Source: Streptomyces montanisoli
Lineage (GTDB): Bacteria > Actinomycetota > Actinomycetes > Streptomycetales > Streptomycetaceae
DNA length: 64,000 bases
Assembly (NCBI RefSeq): GCF_017813245.1
Contig: NZ_JAGIQL010000010.1
Location: 1-64,000, forward strand
Direction: 5' to 3'
This document shows, one piece after another, positions 24,942-34,231 of this stretch. The translations under genes and the position numbers were made by a program. Under the pieces are notes generated by a model. The model was given only the letters and a program-made list of their open reading frames with translations, was not told where the DNA came from and ran no database searches. How positions within the stretch are numbered: the stretch's first letter is position 1; each line of letters starts with the position of its first letter.

Positions 24942-25997
24942 CTACTTCACGAACTCGTCGGTGTACGTCTTCTTCAGGTCGACGTCGTAGTTCTGCAGGT
25001 TCGGGTCGAAGGTGGACAGGACGCGCTTGACGGTGGCGGGACCGTCGGACGGCATGACGCCGTCCTTGGTGAACATCGGCAGCGTGTTCTTGATGGCCTG
25101 CGCGTACAGGGCGGAACCGCCGCCCTGCTGGTAGTCGGAGGGCATCTTCGCGGCGATCTGCTCGGGGGTGTGCGTCGCCATCCAGTGCAGTGTCTTGACG
25201 AACGCCTTGGACAGCTTGCGCACGGTGTCCTTGTGCGCGTCGACCCAGGAGGTCTGCATGTAGAGGCTGGAGGACGGGTAGAGGCCGCCGAGCGCGGCAC
25301 GCGAGCCGTCCGGGGTGCGCATGTCGACGAGGACGGAACCCGCCTTCTTGGCCAGCATGGTGGAGACCGTCGGCTCGGTGGTCATCCCGCCCTGGATGGA
25401 GCCCTGCTGGAGGGCGGAGATGAAGGTCTGCCCGGCGCCCACCGCCACGGGGGTGAACTGGCTCGTCTTCACGCCGTTGTGGACCGCGAGGTACTTGGTG
25501 AGGAAGTCGGTGGACGACCCGAGGCCCGTCACGCCCAGCTTCTTGCCCTTGAAGTCCTTGGGCCCCTTGAGGGACGCGGTGGCCTTCGTCGAGACGACCT
25601 CCACCTCGCCGGGCGCCTGGGCGAACTGGACGACGGACTCGACCTGCTTGCCCTTCGCCTGGAGGTCGAGGGTGTGGTCGTAGAAGCCGACCGTGCCCTG
25701 GACGTCGCCGGAGACGAGGGCCGTCTCGGCCTGGACGCCCGCCGACTCCGTCAGCAACTGGACGTTGACACCCTCGTCCTTGAAGTAGCCGAGCTGCTGG
25801 GTGAGCATCGCGGGCAGGTAGATGACCTTGTCGAGGCCGCCGACCATGATCTTGACCTTGCCGTCCTTCGAGCCGCCGGCACCGCCCGAGGAGCCGTGCG
25901 AGTTGCCGCAGGCGGTGAGGGCGGAGAGGGCGAGCACACCGGTGAGGGCGACGGCGGCCTTCGCCACGCGGTGGGTGGGGCGGAGGGAACTGCGCAT
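24942..25997 (-). CDS. ABC transporter substrate-binding lipoprotein (NMT1/TauA/SsuA type)
   Basis: 351 aa lipoprotein: signal peptide with lipobox LSALTAC, Cys at residue 30, then a Gly/Ser linker. The binding fold starts KVKIMVGGLDKVIYLPAMLTQQLGYFKDEGVNVQLL, the usual NMT1/SsuA opening, with GVTGLGSSTDFLTKYLAVHNGV in the second lobe. Relatives bind sulfonates, nitrate, thiamine-pyrimidine precursors or aromatic acids; the ligand cannot be read from the sequence. AAGGA precedes the ATG by 10 bases. It is the last gene of an ATPase-permease-binding protein operon. Confidence 0.9.
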   Translation of the reverse strand: MRSSLRPTHRVAKAAVALTGVLALSALTACGNSHGSSGGAGGSKDGKVKIMVGGLDKVIYLPAMLTQQLGYFKDEGVNVQLLTESAGVQAETALVSGDVQGTVGFYDHTLDLQAKGKQVESVVQFAQAPGEVEVVSTKATASLKGPKDFKGKKLGVTGLGSSTDFLTKYLAVHNGVKTSQFTPVAVGAGQTFISALQQGSIQGGMTTEPTVSTMLAKKAGSVLVDMRTPDGSRAALGGLYPSSSLYMQTSWVDAHKDTVRKLSKAFVKTLHWMATHTPEQIAAKMPSDYQQGGGSALYAQAIKNTLPMFTKDGVMPSDGPATVKRVLSTFDPNLQNYDVDLKKTYTDEFVK

Positions 25998-26068
25998 GGA
26001 AGTCACGTCCTTGTGAAATGGGGCGCGGAAAACGGGGACGGGCAGAGAAGATGCGGCCGGGCGAGGGG

Positions 26069-26950
26069 TCAACGCCCGTCGCCGGATTCGGTGGGCTTCC
26101 ACCGGAACAGGCGCCGTTCGAGGAAGGTCAGTACCCCTTCAGCCAGCAGGGCGACGACCGCGAGGATCACCATGGCCGCGTACACGCCGGCGGCGTTGAA
26201 ACTGCCCTGTGACGCCGAGACCAGCAGGCCGAGGCCCTTGGTGGCGCCGATGTACTCGCCGACGATCGCGCCGATCAGCGCGAAGCCGAAGCTGACGTGC
26301 AGGCTGGTGAAGATCCACGACGTCGCGGACGGGATGACGACCTGGTAGGTGATCTGGCGGTTGCTCGCGCCGAGGATCCTCGCCCCGTCGACGAGCCGCC
26401 GGTCCACCTCGCGCGCCCCCTGGAACGCGTTGAAGAAGACGGGGAAGAACACCAGGACGACCGCGGAGGCCACCTTGGACGCGGGGCCGAGACCGAACCA
26501 GATCAGGAAGATCGGCGCGAGCACGATGCGCGGCAGCGCGTTCAGCACCTTGATGTACGGGCCGAGCACGTCGGCGAGGAAGCGGACCCGGCCGAGCGCG
26601 ATACCGAGGATCACACCGGCGAACACACCGAGGACCCACCCGAGCAGCGCCTCGTACAGCGTGGCCCATACCTGGACCCACAGGGGCCCCTGGGCGGTAC
26701 CGTTCGATGCCCAGGTCCAGATCTGGTGCCAGATCCTGGACGGCATGGAGAAGTTGAAGGGATCGATGATCCCGGCGCGTGAGAACCACTCCCACAGGCC
26801 GAGCACCCCGACGAGCACCAGCACCCTGGCGCCCTGTACCAGGTAGTTGCGGCGGCGCGCGGCGCGCTGCCTGCTGAGCGTGCGCTCCTGGCCGGCCGCG
26901 GCCGGGGCCTTGTCGAGGACGGCTCCCGCCCCCGCCGTGTCAGGCCGCAT
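26069..26950 (-). CDS. ABC transporter permease (TauC/SsuC type)
   Basis: 293 aa with six hydrophobic segments. The BPD permease EAA loop reads EVDRRLVDGARILGASNRQITYQVVIPSATSWIF. The long hydrophilic N-terminus (about 38 residues) precedes the first helix VLVLVGVLGLWEWF. The ATG overlaps the end of the ATPase gene by 11 bases, indicating coupled translation. It forms the channel of the importer with the flanking genes. Confidence 0.9.
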   Translation of the reverse strand: MRPDTAGAGAVLDKAPAAAGQERTLSRQRAARRRNYLVQGARVLVLVGVLGLWEWFSRAGIIDPFNFSMPSRIWHQIWTWASNGTAQGPLWVQVWATLYEALLGWVLGVFAGVILGIALGRVRFLADVLGPYIKVLNALPRIVLAPIFLIWFGLGPASKVASAVVLVFFPVFFNAFQGAREVDRRLVDGARILGASNRQITYQVVIPSATSWIFTSLHVSFGFALIGAIVGEYIGATKGLGLLVSASQGSFNAAGVYAAMVILAVVALLAEGVLTFLERRLFRWKPTESGDGR

Positions 26951-27755
26951 GTCCCGCTCCCCTCTCCCTCGTGATGCGGACCTCTTCGCCGAGCGACGAC
27001 CAGATCTCCCGGTAGATGTCGGTGAACTCCGTCTGGAGCCGCACCTGTTCGACCTTGCGGGGCCGCGGCAGGTCGATCTCGAAGACCTCCTTGACGGTGG
27101 CGGGCCCCGCCGTCATGACGACGACCTTGTCGGCGAGTGCGATGGACTCCTCCAGGTCGTGGGTGACGAACACGACGGACGCGCCGGTGCCCGACCACAG
27201 GTCGAGGAGCTCGTCCGACATCAGCGCCCTGGTCTGCACATCGAGCGCGGAGAACGGCTCGTCCATCAAAAGGATCTTCGGGTCGTTGACGAAGGTCGCG
27301 GCGAGCGAGACGCGCTTGCGCTGCCCGCCGGAGAGCTGGTGCGGGTAGCGGTCCTCGAAGGCTTCGAGGCCTACCCTGGTGAGCCACTGCCTGGCGCGCT
27401 CCCTCGCCTCCTGCTTGGGGACGCCGCGAAAGCGCGGCCCGGCCATCACGTTCGACAGGACCGTGCGCCACGGGAAGACGGCGTCCTGCTGGAAGACGAA
27501 CCCGACGTCGTCCGCGATGCCGCTGACCGGCTCCCCGCCCACCAGGACGTCGCCCTCCGTGGGTTCCTCGAGGCCGCTGACGAGGGTCAGCGTGGTCGAC
27601 TTCCCGCACCCCGTCGGGCCGACGACGGCGACGAACTCGCCTCGTTCGACGGTCAGGTCCAGGTCTCGTACGGCGGTGTGCGGTGCCCCGGAGGGCGTCC
27701 TGAACACCTTGCTCGCCCCCCGCAGCTCGATGGCGGGGCTCGTCCGACTGTTCAT
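26940..27755 (-). CDS. ABC transporter ATP-binding protein (TauB/SsuB type)
   Basis: 271 aa. Walker A GPTGCGKST (46-54), signature LSGGQRKR (141-148), Walker B ILLMDEP (161-167) and H-loop VFVTHDLEE are all intact. QQDAVFPWRTVLSNV is typical of the nitrate/sulfonate/taurine importers. It is the first gene of the operon. The 229-base gap to the divergent histidine kinase gene should hold both promoters. Confidence 0.93.
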   Translation of the reverse strand: MNSRTSPAIELRGASKVFRTPSGAPHTAVRDLDLTVERGEFVAVVGPTGCGKSTTLTLVSGLEEPTEGDVLVGGEPVSGIADDVGFVFQQDAVFPWRTVLSNVMAGPRFRGVPKQEARERARQWLTRVGLEAFEDRYPHQLSGGQRKRVSLAATFVNDPKILLMDEPFSALDVQTRALMSDELLDLWSGTGASVVFVTHDLEESIALADKVVVMTAGPATVKEVFEIDLPRPRKVEQVRLQTEFTDIYREIWSSLGEEVRITRERGAGHAA

Positions 27756-27984
27756 GACCGGTGAAGCTAGGCGCGCCGGGGGCGGCCCGGGAGTCTTGTT
27801 CCCACAACCGGCGTTCTGCGCGCAACGCGGCGTTCTGCTCGTTCTGCTCACCGCCCGCGGGGGAAAAACACCGCCGGGGCTGGGCAGCACGCCCGTCCAC
27901 GGTCTACGGTGCGGCGACGCGGGTGGCGGGAGGGCCGCCGCGGCGGCGACAGCGCCGATGAGCAGCAAGAACGGAGGGGATCGC

Positions 27985-29610
27985 ATGCGGATCCGCTGGC
28001 CCCGCCGTGTCTTCGCGCAGGTGCTCCTCGTGCAGGTGGCCACCACCGCGGGGGTGCTGATGCTGGTGACGGGCCTGTTCATGGCGCCGCTCAGCTCGCA
28101 GCTCGACCACGAGTCCATGCGGCAGGCGCTGGCCATCGCGCAGACCACGGCGGAGGAGCCCGGGCTCCCGCGCGAGCTGGCGTCCACGAAGCCGAGCCCG
28201 TCCGGGCCCATCCAGGCGGAGGCCGACCGGATCAGGCAGTCCACCGGCGCGCTGTACATCGTCGTGATGAACCGGCGCGGGGTGCGCTGGTCGCACACCG
28301 ACACCGCGCGCATCGGCGAGCACGTGTCGACGGACCCGAGCCGCGCGCTGTCGGGCAAGGACGTGATGGACATCGATCGCGGCACGCTCGGCCTGTCGGC
28401 CCGGGGCAAGGTGCCCGTGCGGGACTCGGCGGGGCACGTCGTCGGCGCGGTGTCCGTCGGCATCGCGTACGACAGCGTGCGGGCGCGGCTGATGTCCACC
28501 ATGCGCGGCCTGCTGCTGTACGCGGGGGCGGCGCTCGCCGCCGGTTCGCTCGTCGCGTACGGGATGTCCCGCCGACTCCAGCGGCGCACGCACGGTCTGG
28601 CGTTCGCGGACATCTCCGCGCTCCTCGACGAGCGCGAGGCCATGCTGCACGGCATACGGGAGGGGGTCGTGGCGCTGGACGGCTGCGGCCGCGTCCGGCT
28701 CGTCAACGACGAGGCGCAGCGCCTGCTGGGCCTCGGCCCAGACGCGGCGGGGCAGTCCCTCGACGCGGTGCTGCCACCGGGGCGCACGACGGACGTGCTG
28801 ACGGGCCGGGTCGCCGGCGCCGACCTGCTGACGGTGAGCGGCGGCCGGGTGCTGGTCGCCAACCGGATGCCGACGGACGACGGCGGCGCGGTGGCGACCC
28901 TGCGCGACCGCACCGAGCTCGAGCTGCTGGGACGCGAGCTGGACAGCACGCACGGTCTGCTCGACGCCCTGCGTGCGCAGGACCACGAGCACGCGAACCG
29001 GCTGCACACGCTGCTCGGGCTGCTTGAGCTCGGTCTTTACGAGGAGGCGGCGCAGTTCGTCGCCGAGGTGTCGCAGGAGCACCGGGCGTCGGCCGAGCAG
29101 GTCGCGGAGCGTGTGCACGATCCGCTGCTCGCGGCGCTCCTGGTCGGCAAGTCGGCGATCGCTGCCGAGCGCGGCGCCGCGCTGCGCATCTCCCCCGCCA
29201 CACTGCTCCAGGAGCGGGTGGTGGACCCGCGTGACCTGGTGACGGTGCTGGGCAACCTGATCGACAACGCGCTCGACGTGTCGAGGACGGTCGGGGTGGA
29301 GCTGCGCGCCGAGGGCAGTACGGCGGTGGTGCGGGTGAGCGACGACGGTCCCGGCGTGCCCCCTGAGCAGCGCGAGCAGATCTTCGCGGAGGGCTGGACC
29401 ACGAAGCGCTCCCCCGCTCACCGTGGCCGCGGGCTCGGCCTCGCGCTGGTGCGCAGGCTCGCCGAGCGGTACGGCGGCAAGGCCAGGGTGACGGCGCGGG
29501 CGGGCGGGGGCGCCGTGTTCACCGTCGTCCTGCCCGAGGCGCTCGCACCGGCGGCGGACAGCGAGCGGCACGAGGCCGGCGGCGGGATACGGCAGGGGGC
29601 CGCGCGGTGA
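27985..29610 (+). CDS. CitA/DcuS-type sensor histidine kinase
   Basis: 541 aa starting MRIRWPRRVFAQVLLVQ; GGAGGGG lies 6 bases before the ATG, and an upstream in-frame ATG at 27958 is less likely. Two transmembrane helices (about 11-33 and 175-193) enclose an extracytoplasmic PAS-like sensor domain. A cytoplasmic PAS (about 218-305) follows, then the phosphoacceptor helix LRAQDHEHANRLHTLLGLLELG, His 334 being the likely site, and a HATPase domain with NLIDNALDV and DDGPGVP. Relatives sense citrate and other carboxylates. It is coupled to its response regulator and divergent from the ABC importer, which is the obvious target. Confidence 0.9.
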   Translation: MRIRWPRRVFAQVLLVQVATTAGVLMLVTGLFMAPLSSQLDHESMRQALAIAQTTAEEPGLPRELASTKPSPSGPIQAEADRIRQSTGALYIVVMNRRGVRWSHTDTARIGEHVSTDPSRALSGKDVMDIDRGTLGLSARGKVPVRDSAGHVVGAVSVGIAYDSVRARLMSTMRGLLLYAGAALAAGSLVAYGMSRRLQRRTHGLAFADISALLDEREAMLHGIREGVVALDGCGRVRLVNDEAQRLLGLGPDAAGQSLDAVLPPGRTTDVLTGRVAGADLLTVSGGRVLVANRMPTDDGGAVATLRDRTELELLGRELDSTHGLLDALRAQDHEHANRLHTLLGLLELGLYEEAAQFVAEVSQEHRASAEQVAERVHDPLLAALLVGKSAIAAERGAALRISPATLLQERVVDPRDLVTVLGNLIDNALDVSRTVGVELRAEGSTAVVRVSDDGPGVPPEQREQIFAEGWTTKRSPAHRGRGLGLALVRRLAERYGGKARVTARAGGGAVFTVVLPEALAPAADSERHEAGGGIRQGAAR

Positions 29611-30299
29611 TCGAGGTACTGGTCGTGGACGACGACTTCAGAGTGGCGGAGATCAACGCCGCCTATGTGGGACGGGTGCCGGGCTTCCGGGTCGCCGCCC
29701 GCGCGCACACGGCCGCGCAGGCACTGGCCACCCTGGAGCAGCACCGCATCGACCTTGTCCTGCTCGACCACTACCTGCCCGACGAGCCGGGCCTGGCTCT
29801 GATCCGCCGGATGCGCCAGGCGGGCCACCACGCCGACGTGATCATGGTGACGGCGGCGCGCGACGTGGCGACGGTGCGTTCCGCGATGCGGCACGGCGCC
29901 CTGCAGTACCTGGTCAAGCCGTTCAGCTTCGCCGGGCTGCGCGCGAAGCTGGAGGGCTATGCGGCGCTGCGCCGTACGGTCAACGCGGTGGGCGGGCGCG
30001 GGGAGGCCGGCCAGGAGCAGGTGGACCGCATCTTCGGCGCGCTTCGCCCCGCGGGGGAGCCGGCGCGGACGCTGCCCAAGGGCCACTCCGCGCCCACCGC
30101 CGACCTGGTGCGCCGGGTGCTCGGCGAGGCGTCGGCGCCGCTGTCCGCCCACGAGGTCGCGGAGCGTGCGGGTGTCAGCCGCTCGACGGCTCAGCGCTAC
30201 CTGAAGGTGCTGGAGCGGGCCGGCCGGGTCGCGCTGACCCTCAAGTACGGCGACACGGGGCGCCCCGAGCACCGCTACAGCTGGGCGGCACGCGGCTGA
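29607..30299 (+). CDS. CitB/DcuR-type response regulator
   Basis: 230 aa. The GTG start at 29607 overlaps the kinase stop in GTGA. The receiver has the acidic pocket VVDDD (6-10) and phosphorylation site D54 in LVLLDHYLPDEPGL; the switch Thr and Lys are in VTAARD and YLVKPF. The C-terminal HTH reads SAHEVAERAGVSRSTAQRYLKVLERAGRVAL. It likely activates the divergent ABC operon or another carboxylate-related gene. Confidence 0.92.
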   Translation: MIEVLVVDDDFRVAEINAAYVGRVPGFRVAARAHTAAQALATLEQHRIDLVLLDHYLPDEPGLALIRRMRQAGHHADVIMVTAARDVATVRSAMRHGALQYLVKPFSFAGLRAKLEGYAALRRTVNAVGGRGEAGQEQVDRIFGALRPAGEPARTLPKGHSAPTADLVRRVLGEASAPLSAHEVAERAGVSRSTAQRYLKVLERAGRVALTLKYGDTGRPEHRYSWAARG

Positions 30300-30354
30300 G
30301 CGCGCGGGCCCTGGCCGCGCGCCGGGTCCGTCCGTCCCGCCACCCGGACGACGG

Positions 30355-30384
30355 CCGCCGGCGCCGGCGCCGGCGCCGGCGGCG
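30355..30384. repeat. GCCGGC tandem run after the two-component system
   Basis: Four overlapping copies of GCCGGC-type units form a 25-30 base self-complementary run in the gap 30300-30451. It can fold into a hairpin and may terminate the upstream operon, or it may be a slippage-prone repeat. Confidence 0.4.
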
Positions 30385-30451
30385 CATGCTGGTCCTCCGC
30401 GCGGCGCGGGTCACGCGCCGCGGGTGACAGGGGAAGGCGGGCAGAGCGCAG

Positions 30452-31618
30452 ATGGCACAGTCGTACGGCTCCTACCAGGAGGAGATCTACCTGCGGGCGC
30501 TCGGCGGGGTGCTGCCGGAGTTCCCGATGGAGCACGGAGAGCTTGAGGAGCGGGCGCGCGCGGCGCTGCCCCCGTCCGTGTGGTCGTACGTGGCGGGAGG
30601 CGCGGGCGACGAGCAGACGCAGCGCGCCAACGTGGACGCCTTCGGCCGGTGGGGGCTCATGCCCCGCATGTTCGTCGGGGCGAAGGAGCGTGACCTGCCG
30701 GTCGAGCTGTTCGGCATGCGGCTGCCCTCGCCGCTGCTCATGGCGCCGATCGGGGTGATCGGCCTCTGCGCGCAGGACGGGCACGGCGATCTGGCGACCG
30801 CACGGGCCGCCGCCCGCACCGGCGTGCCGATGATCGCCTCGACGCTGTCCGCCGACCCGATGGAGGACGTGGCGGCCGCCCTCGGGGACACGCCGGGGTT
30901 CTTCCAGCTCTACACGCCGACCGACCGGGACCTCGCGGCGCACTTCGTGCAGCGGGCGAAGCGCGCGGGTTTCCGCGGGATCGTCGTCACCCTGGACACC
31001 TGGGTGACGGGGTGGCGCCCGCGCGATCTGTCCACCGGGAACTTCCCGCAGCTGCGCGGGCACTGCCTGGCCAACTACTTCGGCGACCCGGTCTTCCGCG
31101 CCGGGCTCGAACGGGCGCCCGAGGAGGATCTCGGCGCCGCGGTCCTGCGCTGGACGCAGGTCTTCGGCGCCCCGCTGACCTGGGACGACCTGCCGTGGCT
31201 GCGCTCGCTCACGGACCTGCCGCTGATCGTGAAGGGGCTGTGCCACCCGGAGGACGTGCGGCGCGCGCGGGACGGCGGGGTGGACGGCGTGTACTGCTCC
31301 AACCACGGCGGCCGGCAGGCGAACGGCGGCCTGCCCGCGCTCGACGTCCTGCCGGGTGTGGTGGAGGCGGCCGGCGGGCTGCCGGTCCTGTTCGACTCCG
31401 GGGTGCGCAGTGGGGCCGACGCCGTGAAGGCGCTCGCGCTCGGCGCGAGCGCCGTCGGGATCGGCAGGCCGTACGCGTACGGCCTGGCGCTCGGCGGCAC
31501 GGACGGCGCGGTGCACGTCCTGCGCACGCTCCTCGCGGAGGCCGACCTGATCATGGCCGTCGACGGCTACCCGACCCTGGCGGACCTGGTCCCCGAGGCC
31601 CTGCGCCGAGTGGGCTGA
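30452..31618 (+). CDS. FMN-dependent alpha-hydroxy acid oxidase (lactate 2-monooxygenase type)
   Basis: 388 aa. FMN/TIM-barrel features: [46 protein letters not shown] (K261) and the catalytic [13 protein letters not shown] (H285, R288). The family oxidises L-lactate and other 2-hydroxy acids; the [11 protein letters not shown]-terminus and overall length fit lactate 2-monooxygenase, which releases acetate and CO2. Starts at ATG 30452. It stands alone and runs toward a long palindrome shared with the convergent lipoprotein gene. Confidence 0.88.
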   Translation: MAQSYGSYQEEIYLRALGGVLPEFPMEHGELEERARAALPPSVWSYVAGGAGDEQTQRANVDAFGRWGLMPRMFVGAKERDLPVELFGMRLPSPLLMAPIGVIGLCAQDGHGDLATARAAARTGVPMIASTLSADPMEDVAAALGDTPGFFQLYTPTDRDLAAHFVQRAKRAGFRGIVVTLDTWVTGWRPRDLSTGNFPQLRGHCLANYFGDPVFRAGLERAPEEDLGAAVLRWTQVFGAPLTWDDLPWLRSLTDLPLIVKGLCHPEDVRRARDGGVDGVYCSNHGGRQANGGLPALDVLPGVVEAAGGLPVLFDSGVRSGADAVKALALGASAVGIGRPYAYGLALGGTDGAVHVLRTLLAEADLIMAVDGYPTLADLVPEALRRVG

Positions 31619-31794
31619 GCCCTGCGGCGGCGCGGCCCGGGCGCGGCGGGCCCCGGTCCACCGCCCCGGCGGCTCTGAGCTGCCGGCGTCACGGCGGCGC
31701 CCCGCCGCGGGCAGCGCGCGAAGGCCGCGAACGCCGGTACGGCCGCGCACGACGGCCCGTCGCGGCAACCGGCCTCAAGCGGCCGTCGCACACA

Positions 31795-31842
31795 CCCGGC
31801 AACGGTCCGGGGTCAGCCGGCTGAGCCCGGGCCGTTGCCGGG
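31795..31842. terminator. 48-bp near-perfect palindrome overlapping the 3' end of the lipoprotein gene
   Basis: Two 24-base halves are complementary at 22 positions, with no loop at the centre. It lies between convergent genes and includes the last ten codons and stop of the DUF4232 gene (31813-). Because of the symmetry, a plus-strand frame over the same bases also ends PGNGPGSAG-stop. It likely works as a bidirectional terminator. Confidence 0.6.
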
Positions 31843-32601
31843 CTGGAAGGGGCCGACGTGCGCCGCTGCGGCGCTGTTCGGCTTCTTGGTGACGGGGCCG
31901 CCCTTCCACGCCACCTTCAGGTACGCCTTCTCGTCGGGCGGGGTGATCTCGACGGCCTTCGGGGTGGCCGTCGCGCCGCCCACCATGCCCGGGTTGGGGA
32001 AGCTGAGCGCGGCCCAGGCGCTGTGCCCGGGGGCGAGGTGGACGACCGTCTTCGTGCCGCCCCCGCGCTGCGGGTCGGCCGCGACGGAGTTGCCCGATCC
32101 GTCGACGAACGCGAACCCCGGGTAGCCGTAGACCGTGCAGGCGCTGCCCGACGTGTTGGTCAGCACCAGCGCGTAGTTCTCCTGGCCCGCGCCCGGGTCG
32201 TTCGAACCCACCGACGCCTTGAGCTCCGAGGTGTGGCAGCGGGTGCTGCCCGCGCTGGTGGTGTCACCGCCGCTCGACTTGCCGCCCGACGTCTTCGTCT
32301 TCTTCGGCGACGGAGCCTTGGAGGTGTCCTGGCCGCCGGTGGACGCGGAGCCGCTGCCCGGTGTGTCCCGCGGCGACGCGCTCGCGTCGGCGCCGGCGGA
32401 GTTCGCCGGGCTCGCGCCGTCCGTCGCCGGGCCCGCCGTGCCGCTGACGTTCTGCGGGGTCGCCGGGGAGCCGCCGCCGCAGCCCGCGAGCGCGATGCCC
32501 GAGGCCGCCACCAGCGCCAGCGTGCTCGCCGCGAGGCGGATCCGTGAGGCACGTCCGCCTCGTACCGCCGCCGCGCGCCCGTGGATCCGGTTCTTCGCCA
32601 T
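31813..32601 (-). CDS. DUF4232 domain-containing lipoprotein
   Basis: 262 aa. Lipoprotein signal ending IALAGC (Cys 41), a long Ser/Thr/Gly/Pro linker of about 85 residues, then the DUF4232 domain (TRCHTSELKASVGSNDPGAGQENYALVLTNTSGSACTVYGYPGFAFVDGSG), a beta-sandwich with a conserved cysteine pair. Many streptomycetes carry several such surface lipoproteins; the function is unknown. I took the ATG at 32601 (MAKNRIHGRAA, with GGGGTGG upstream), although the frame stays open to 32691. Confidence 0.85.
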   Translation of the reverse strand: MAKNRIHGRAAAVRGGRASRIRLAASTLALVAASGIALAGCGGGSPATPQNVSGTAGPATDGASPANSAGADASASPRDTPGSGSASTGGQDTSKAPSPKKTKTSGGKSSGGDTTSAGSTRCHTSELKASVGSNDPGAGQENYALVLTNTSGSACTVYGYPGFAFVDGSGNSVAADPQRGGGTKTVVHLAPGHSAWAALSFPNPGMVGGATATPKAVEITPPDEKAYLKVAWKGGPVTKKPNSAAAAHVGPFQPGNGPGSAG

Positions 32602-32772
32602 GCCGTGCCACCCCGTCTCATCCGTGTCTCGGTCTGTCCCTGCACCAGGTTCGATGGCGGGTCCGGCGGAAAAGTTCACGGCGATTTCCACGGGCCCGCG
32701 GCCGCCCCCTGCCGGCCGCCCCCTGCCGGCCGCTTTCTGCCGGGTGCCCCGGCGGAGGGCTCCGTACCCGTG

Positions 32773-34188
32773 TCAGGCCGTGACGTGGAGGCTGCGCAGG
32801 ATGCGGTCAGTCGTGGCGGTGCCGCCGGTGCCGGAACCGTATCGGACCTGCACGTACGCCTCGGGCGCCTGCCCGCCCGCAGGCGCGAGCGCGACCTCGT
32901 CCAGCGAGTTGCCTGACGCCCCGCAGGCGCGCCAGGTGCGCACGGTGCCGTGCCAGGAGCCGTCGGAGAACGCGCGGCTGCCCGCGTACGTGCATGTGGC
33001 GTGGTGCGCGGCGGCCGCCTTCGCCGCGAGGTCCTTCGCCGCCCCCGCGTAGGCGCCGACGAAGACACCGCTGACGCCGCTGCCCAGGTCGCGCCAGTCG
33101 CGCACGTTCCCGGCCACCGTGAGCCCCGGCTCGTGGCCCCCCTTCAGACCGAGGTCGGCGGGCGACCAGCCGGAGTCGACGACCTGGCGCGCCCACGCCC
33201 GCGGCACCTCGACGCTGACCTGCCCGGTCCTGTCGGCGACGCGCTCGGTACGCGGTTCGCCGTCCTGACGCAGCAGGGCGGCGGCGGCCGAACCGCCGCC
33301 GAGCGCCACGACGAGGGCGGCCACGCTGATCACGACCGTGCGGCGGCGCACCCTGATGGCGGGGCGCCGGCGGACGCGGCCCCCGGCGGCCTGGGTGGCC
33401 AGCCGGTCGAGTTCGTCGGCGAAGGCCGCGGCGGTCGGCCAGCGGCGTTCGCGGTCCGGCTCCATGGCGCGCTGAACGGCACGCTGCACCGCCTTCGGCA
33501 CGCCGGGGCGCACCTTGGCCGGCGGCAGGACCTTGCCGGGCGGGCCCGGTACGACGCCCGTGACCAGGTGGTAGAGCACCGCGCCGAGGCTGTAGACGTC
33601 GGCGCGGGCGTCGATGCCGTCGAACGGCTCGGCCTGCTCGGGCGCCATGTACCCGGCGGAGCCCGCCACGACCGTGAGACCGGACGCCTGGGCGAGGTTC
33701 TTGGCGAGGCCGAGGTCGGCGAGCAGGACACGCTCCTGTCCCTCGCCTCCCTCGCCGCCGCCCGCGAGCAGCACGTTGGACGGCTTGATGTCGCGGTGCA
33801 CGATGCCCGCCTCGTGCAGGTCGCCGGCGCCCCGCGCGGCGCCGGCGACGAGGGAGAGCGACTCGGCGAGGCCGGGGACGCCGGCGGTCAGCCGGTCCTC
33901 CAGCGTGCCCCGATCCGCGTACTCCATGACGAAATAGGGGCGTTCGTCGGGCAGTTCCCCGACGTCGAACACCTTCACCACCCCGGAGGACATGCCTTTG
34001 CGCAGCAGGCGCGCCTCGGCGAGGAAGCGCTCGCGCACGTCCATCCGGTACGCCCAGTTGTCGGCCATCACCTTGACGGCTACGGGGGCGTCGAGGCGGT
34101 CGTCGTGGGCCAGCCACACCACACCGAAGGCGCCGGTGCCAAGGCGTCGTTCGATGCGATAACGGCCGATCAGCTCTGGTGGGGACAT
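32773..34188 (-). CDS. Membrane-anchored serine/threonine protein kinase
   Basis: 471 aa. Kinase motifs: GTGAFG loop (17-22), Lys 39 in VAVKVMA, HRDIKPSN (131-138), a DLG triad (158-160) in place of DFG, and APEQ. The domain ends near residue 270. An Arg-rich stretch precedes one transmembrane helix (TVVISVAALVVALGGGSAAAALL), followed by a ~150-residue extracellular domain with a Cys pair (ATCTYAG, WRACGAS), not PASTA. Its ATG is only 43 bases from the divergent ECF sigma gene, suggesting a functional pair. The extracellular domain resembles those of other streptomycete kinases with a lipoprotein-like sensor. Confidence 0.9.
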   Translation of the reverse strand: MSPPELIGRYRIERRLGTGAFGVVWLAHDDRLDAPVAVKVMADNWAYRMDVRERFLAEARLLRKGMSSGVVKVFDVGELPDERPYFVMEYADRGTLEDRLTAGVPGLAESLSLVAGAARGAGDLHEAGIVHRDIKPSNVLLAGGGEGGEGQERVLLADLGLAKNLAQASGLTVVAGSAGYMAPEQAEPFDGIDARADVYSLGAVLYHLVTGVVPGPPGKVLPPAKVRPGVPKAVQRAVQRAMEPDRERRWPTAAAFADELDRLATQAAGGRVRRRPAIRVRRRTVVISVAALVVALGGGSAAAALLRQDGEPRTERVADRTGQVSVEVPRAWARQVVDSGWSPADLGLKGGHEPGLTVAGNVRDWRDLGSGVSGVFVGAYAGAAKDLAAKAAAAHHATCTYAGSRAFSDGSWHGTVRTWRACGASGNSLDEVALAPAGGQAPEAYVQVRYGSGTGGTATTDRILRSLHVTA

Positions 34189-34231
34189 GTGGTTATCATG
34201 CCCGGGTGATGCAGCGACCCGTGCAAGCGCC

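Noticed and set aside
30355..30384. CRISPR or minisatellite array
   Set aside because: It is a short GCCGGC run without spacers; no other direct-repeat array was seen in the window.
31619..31812. Extension of the FMN oxidase or a small gene after it
   Set aside because: Only low-complexity Arg/Pro/Ala frames are present; the gap is best read as a terminator region.
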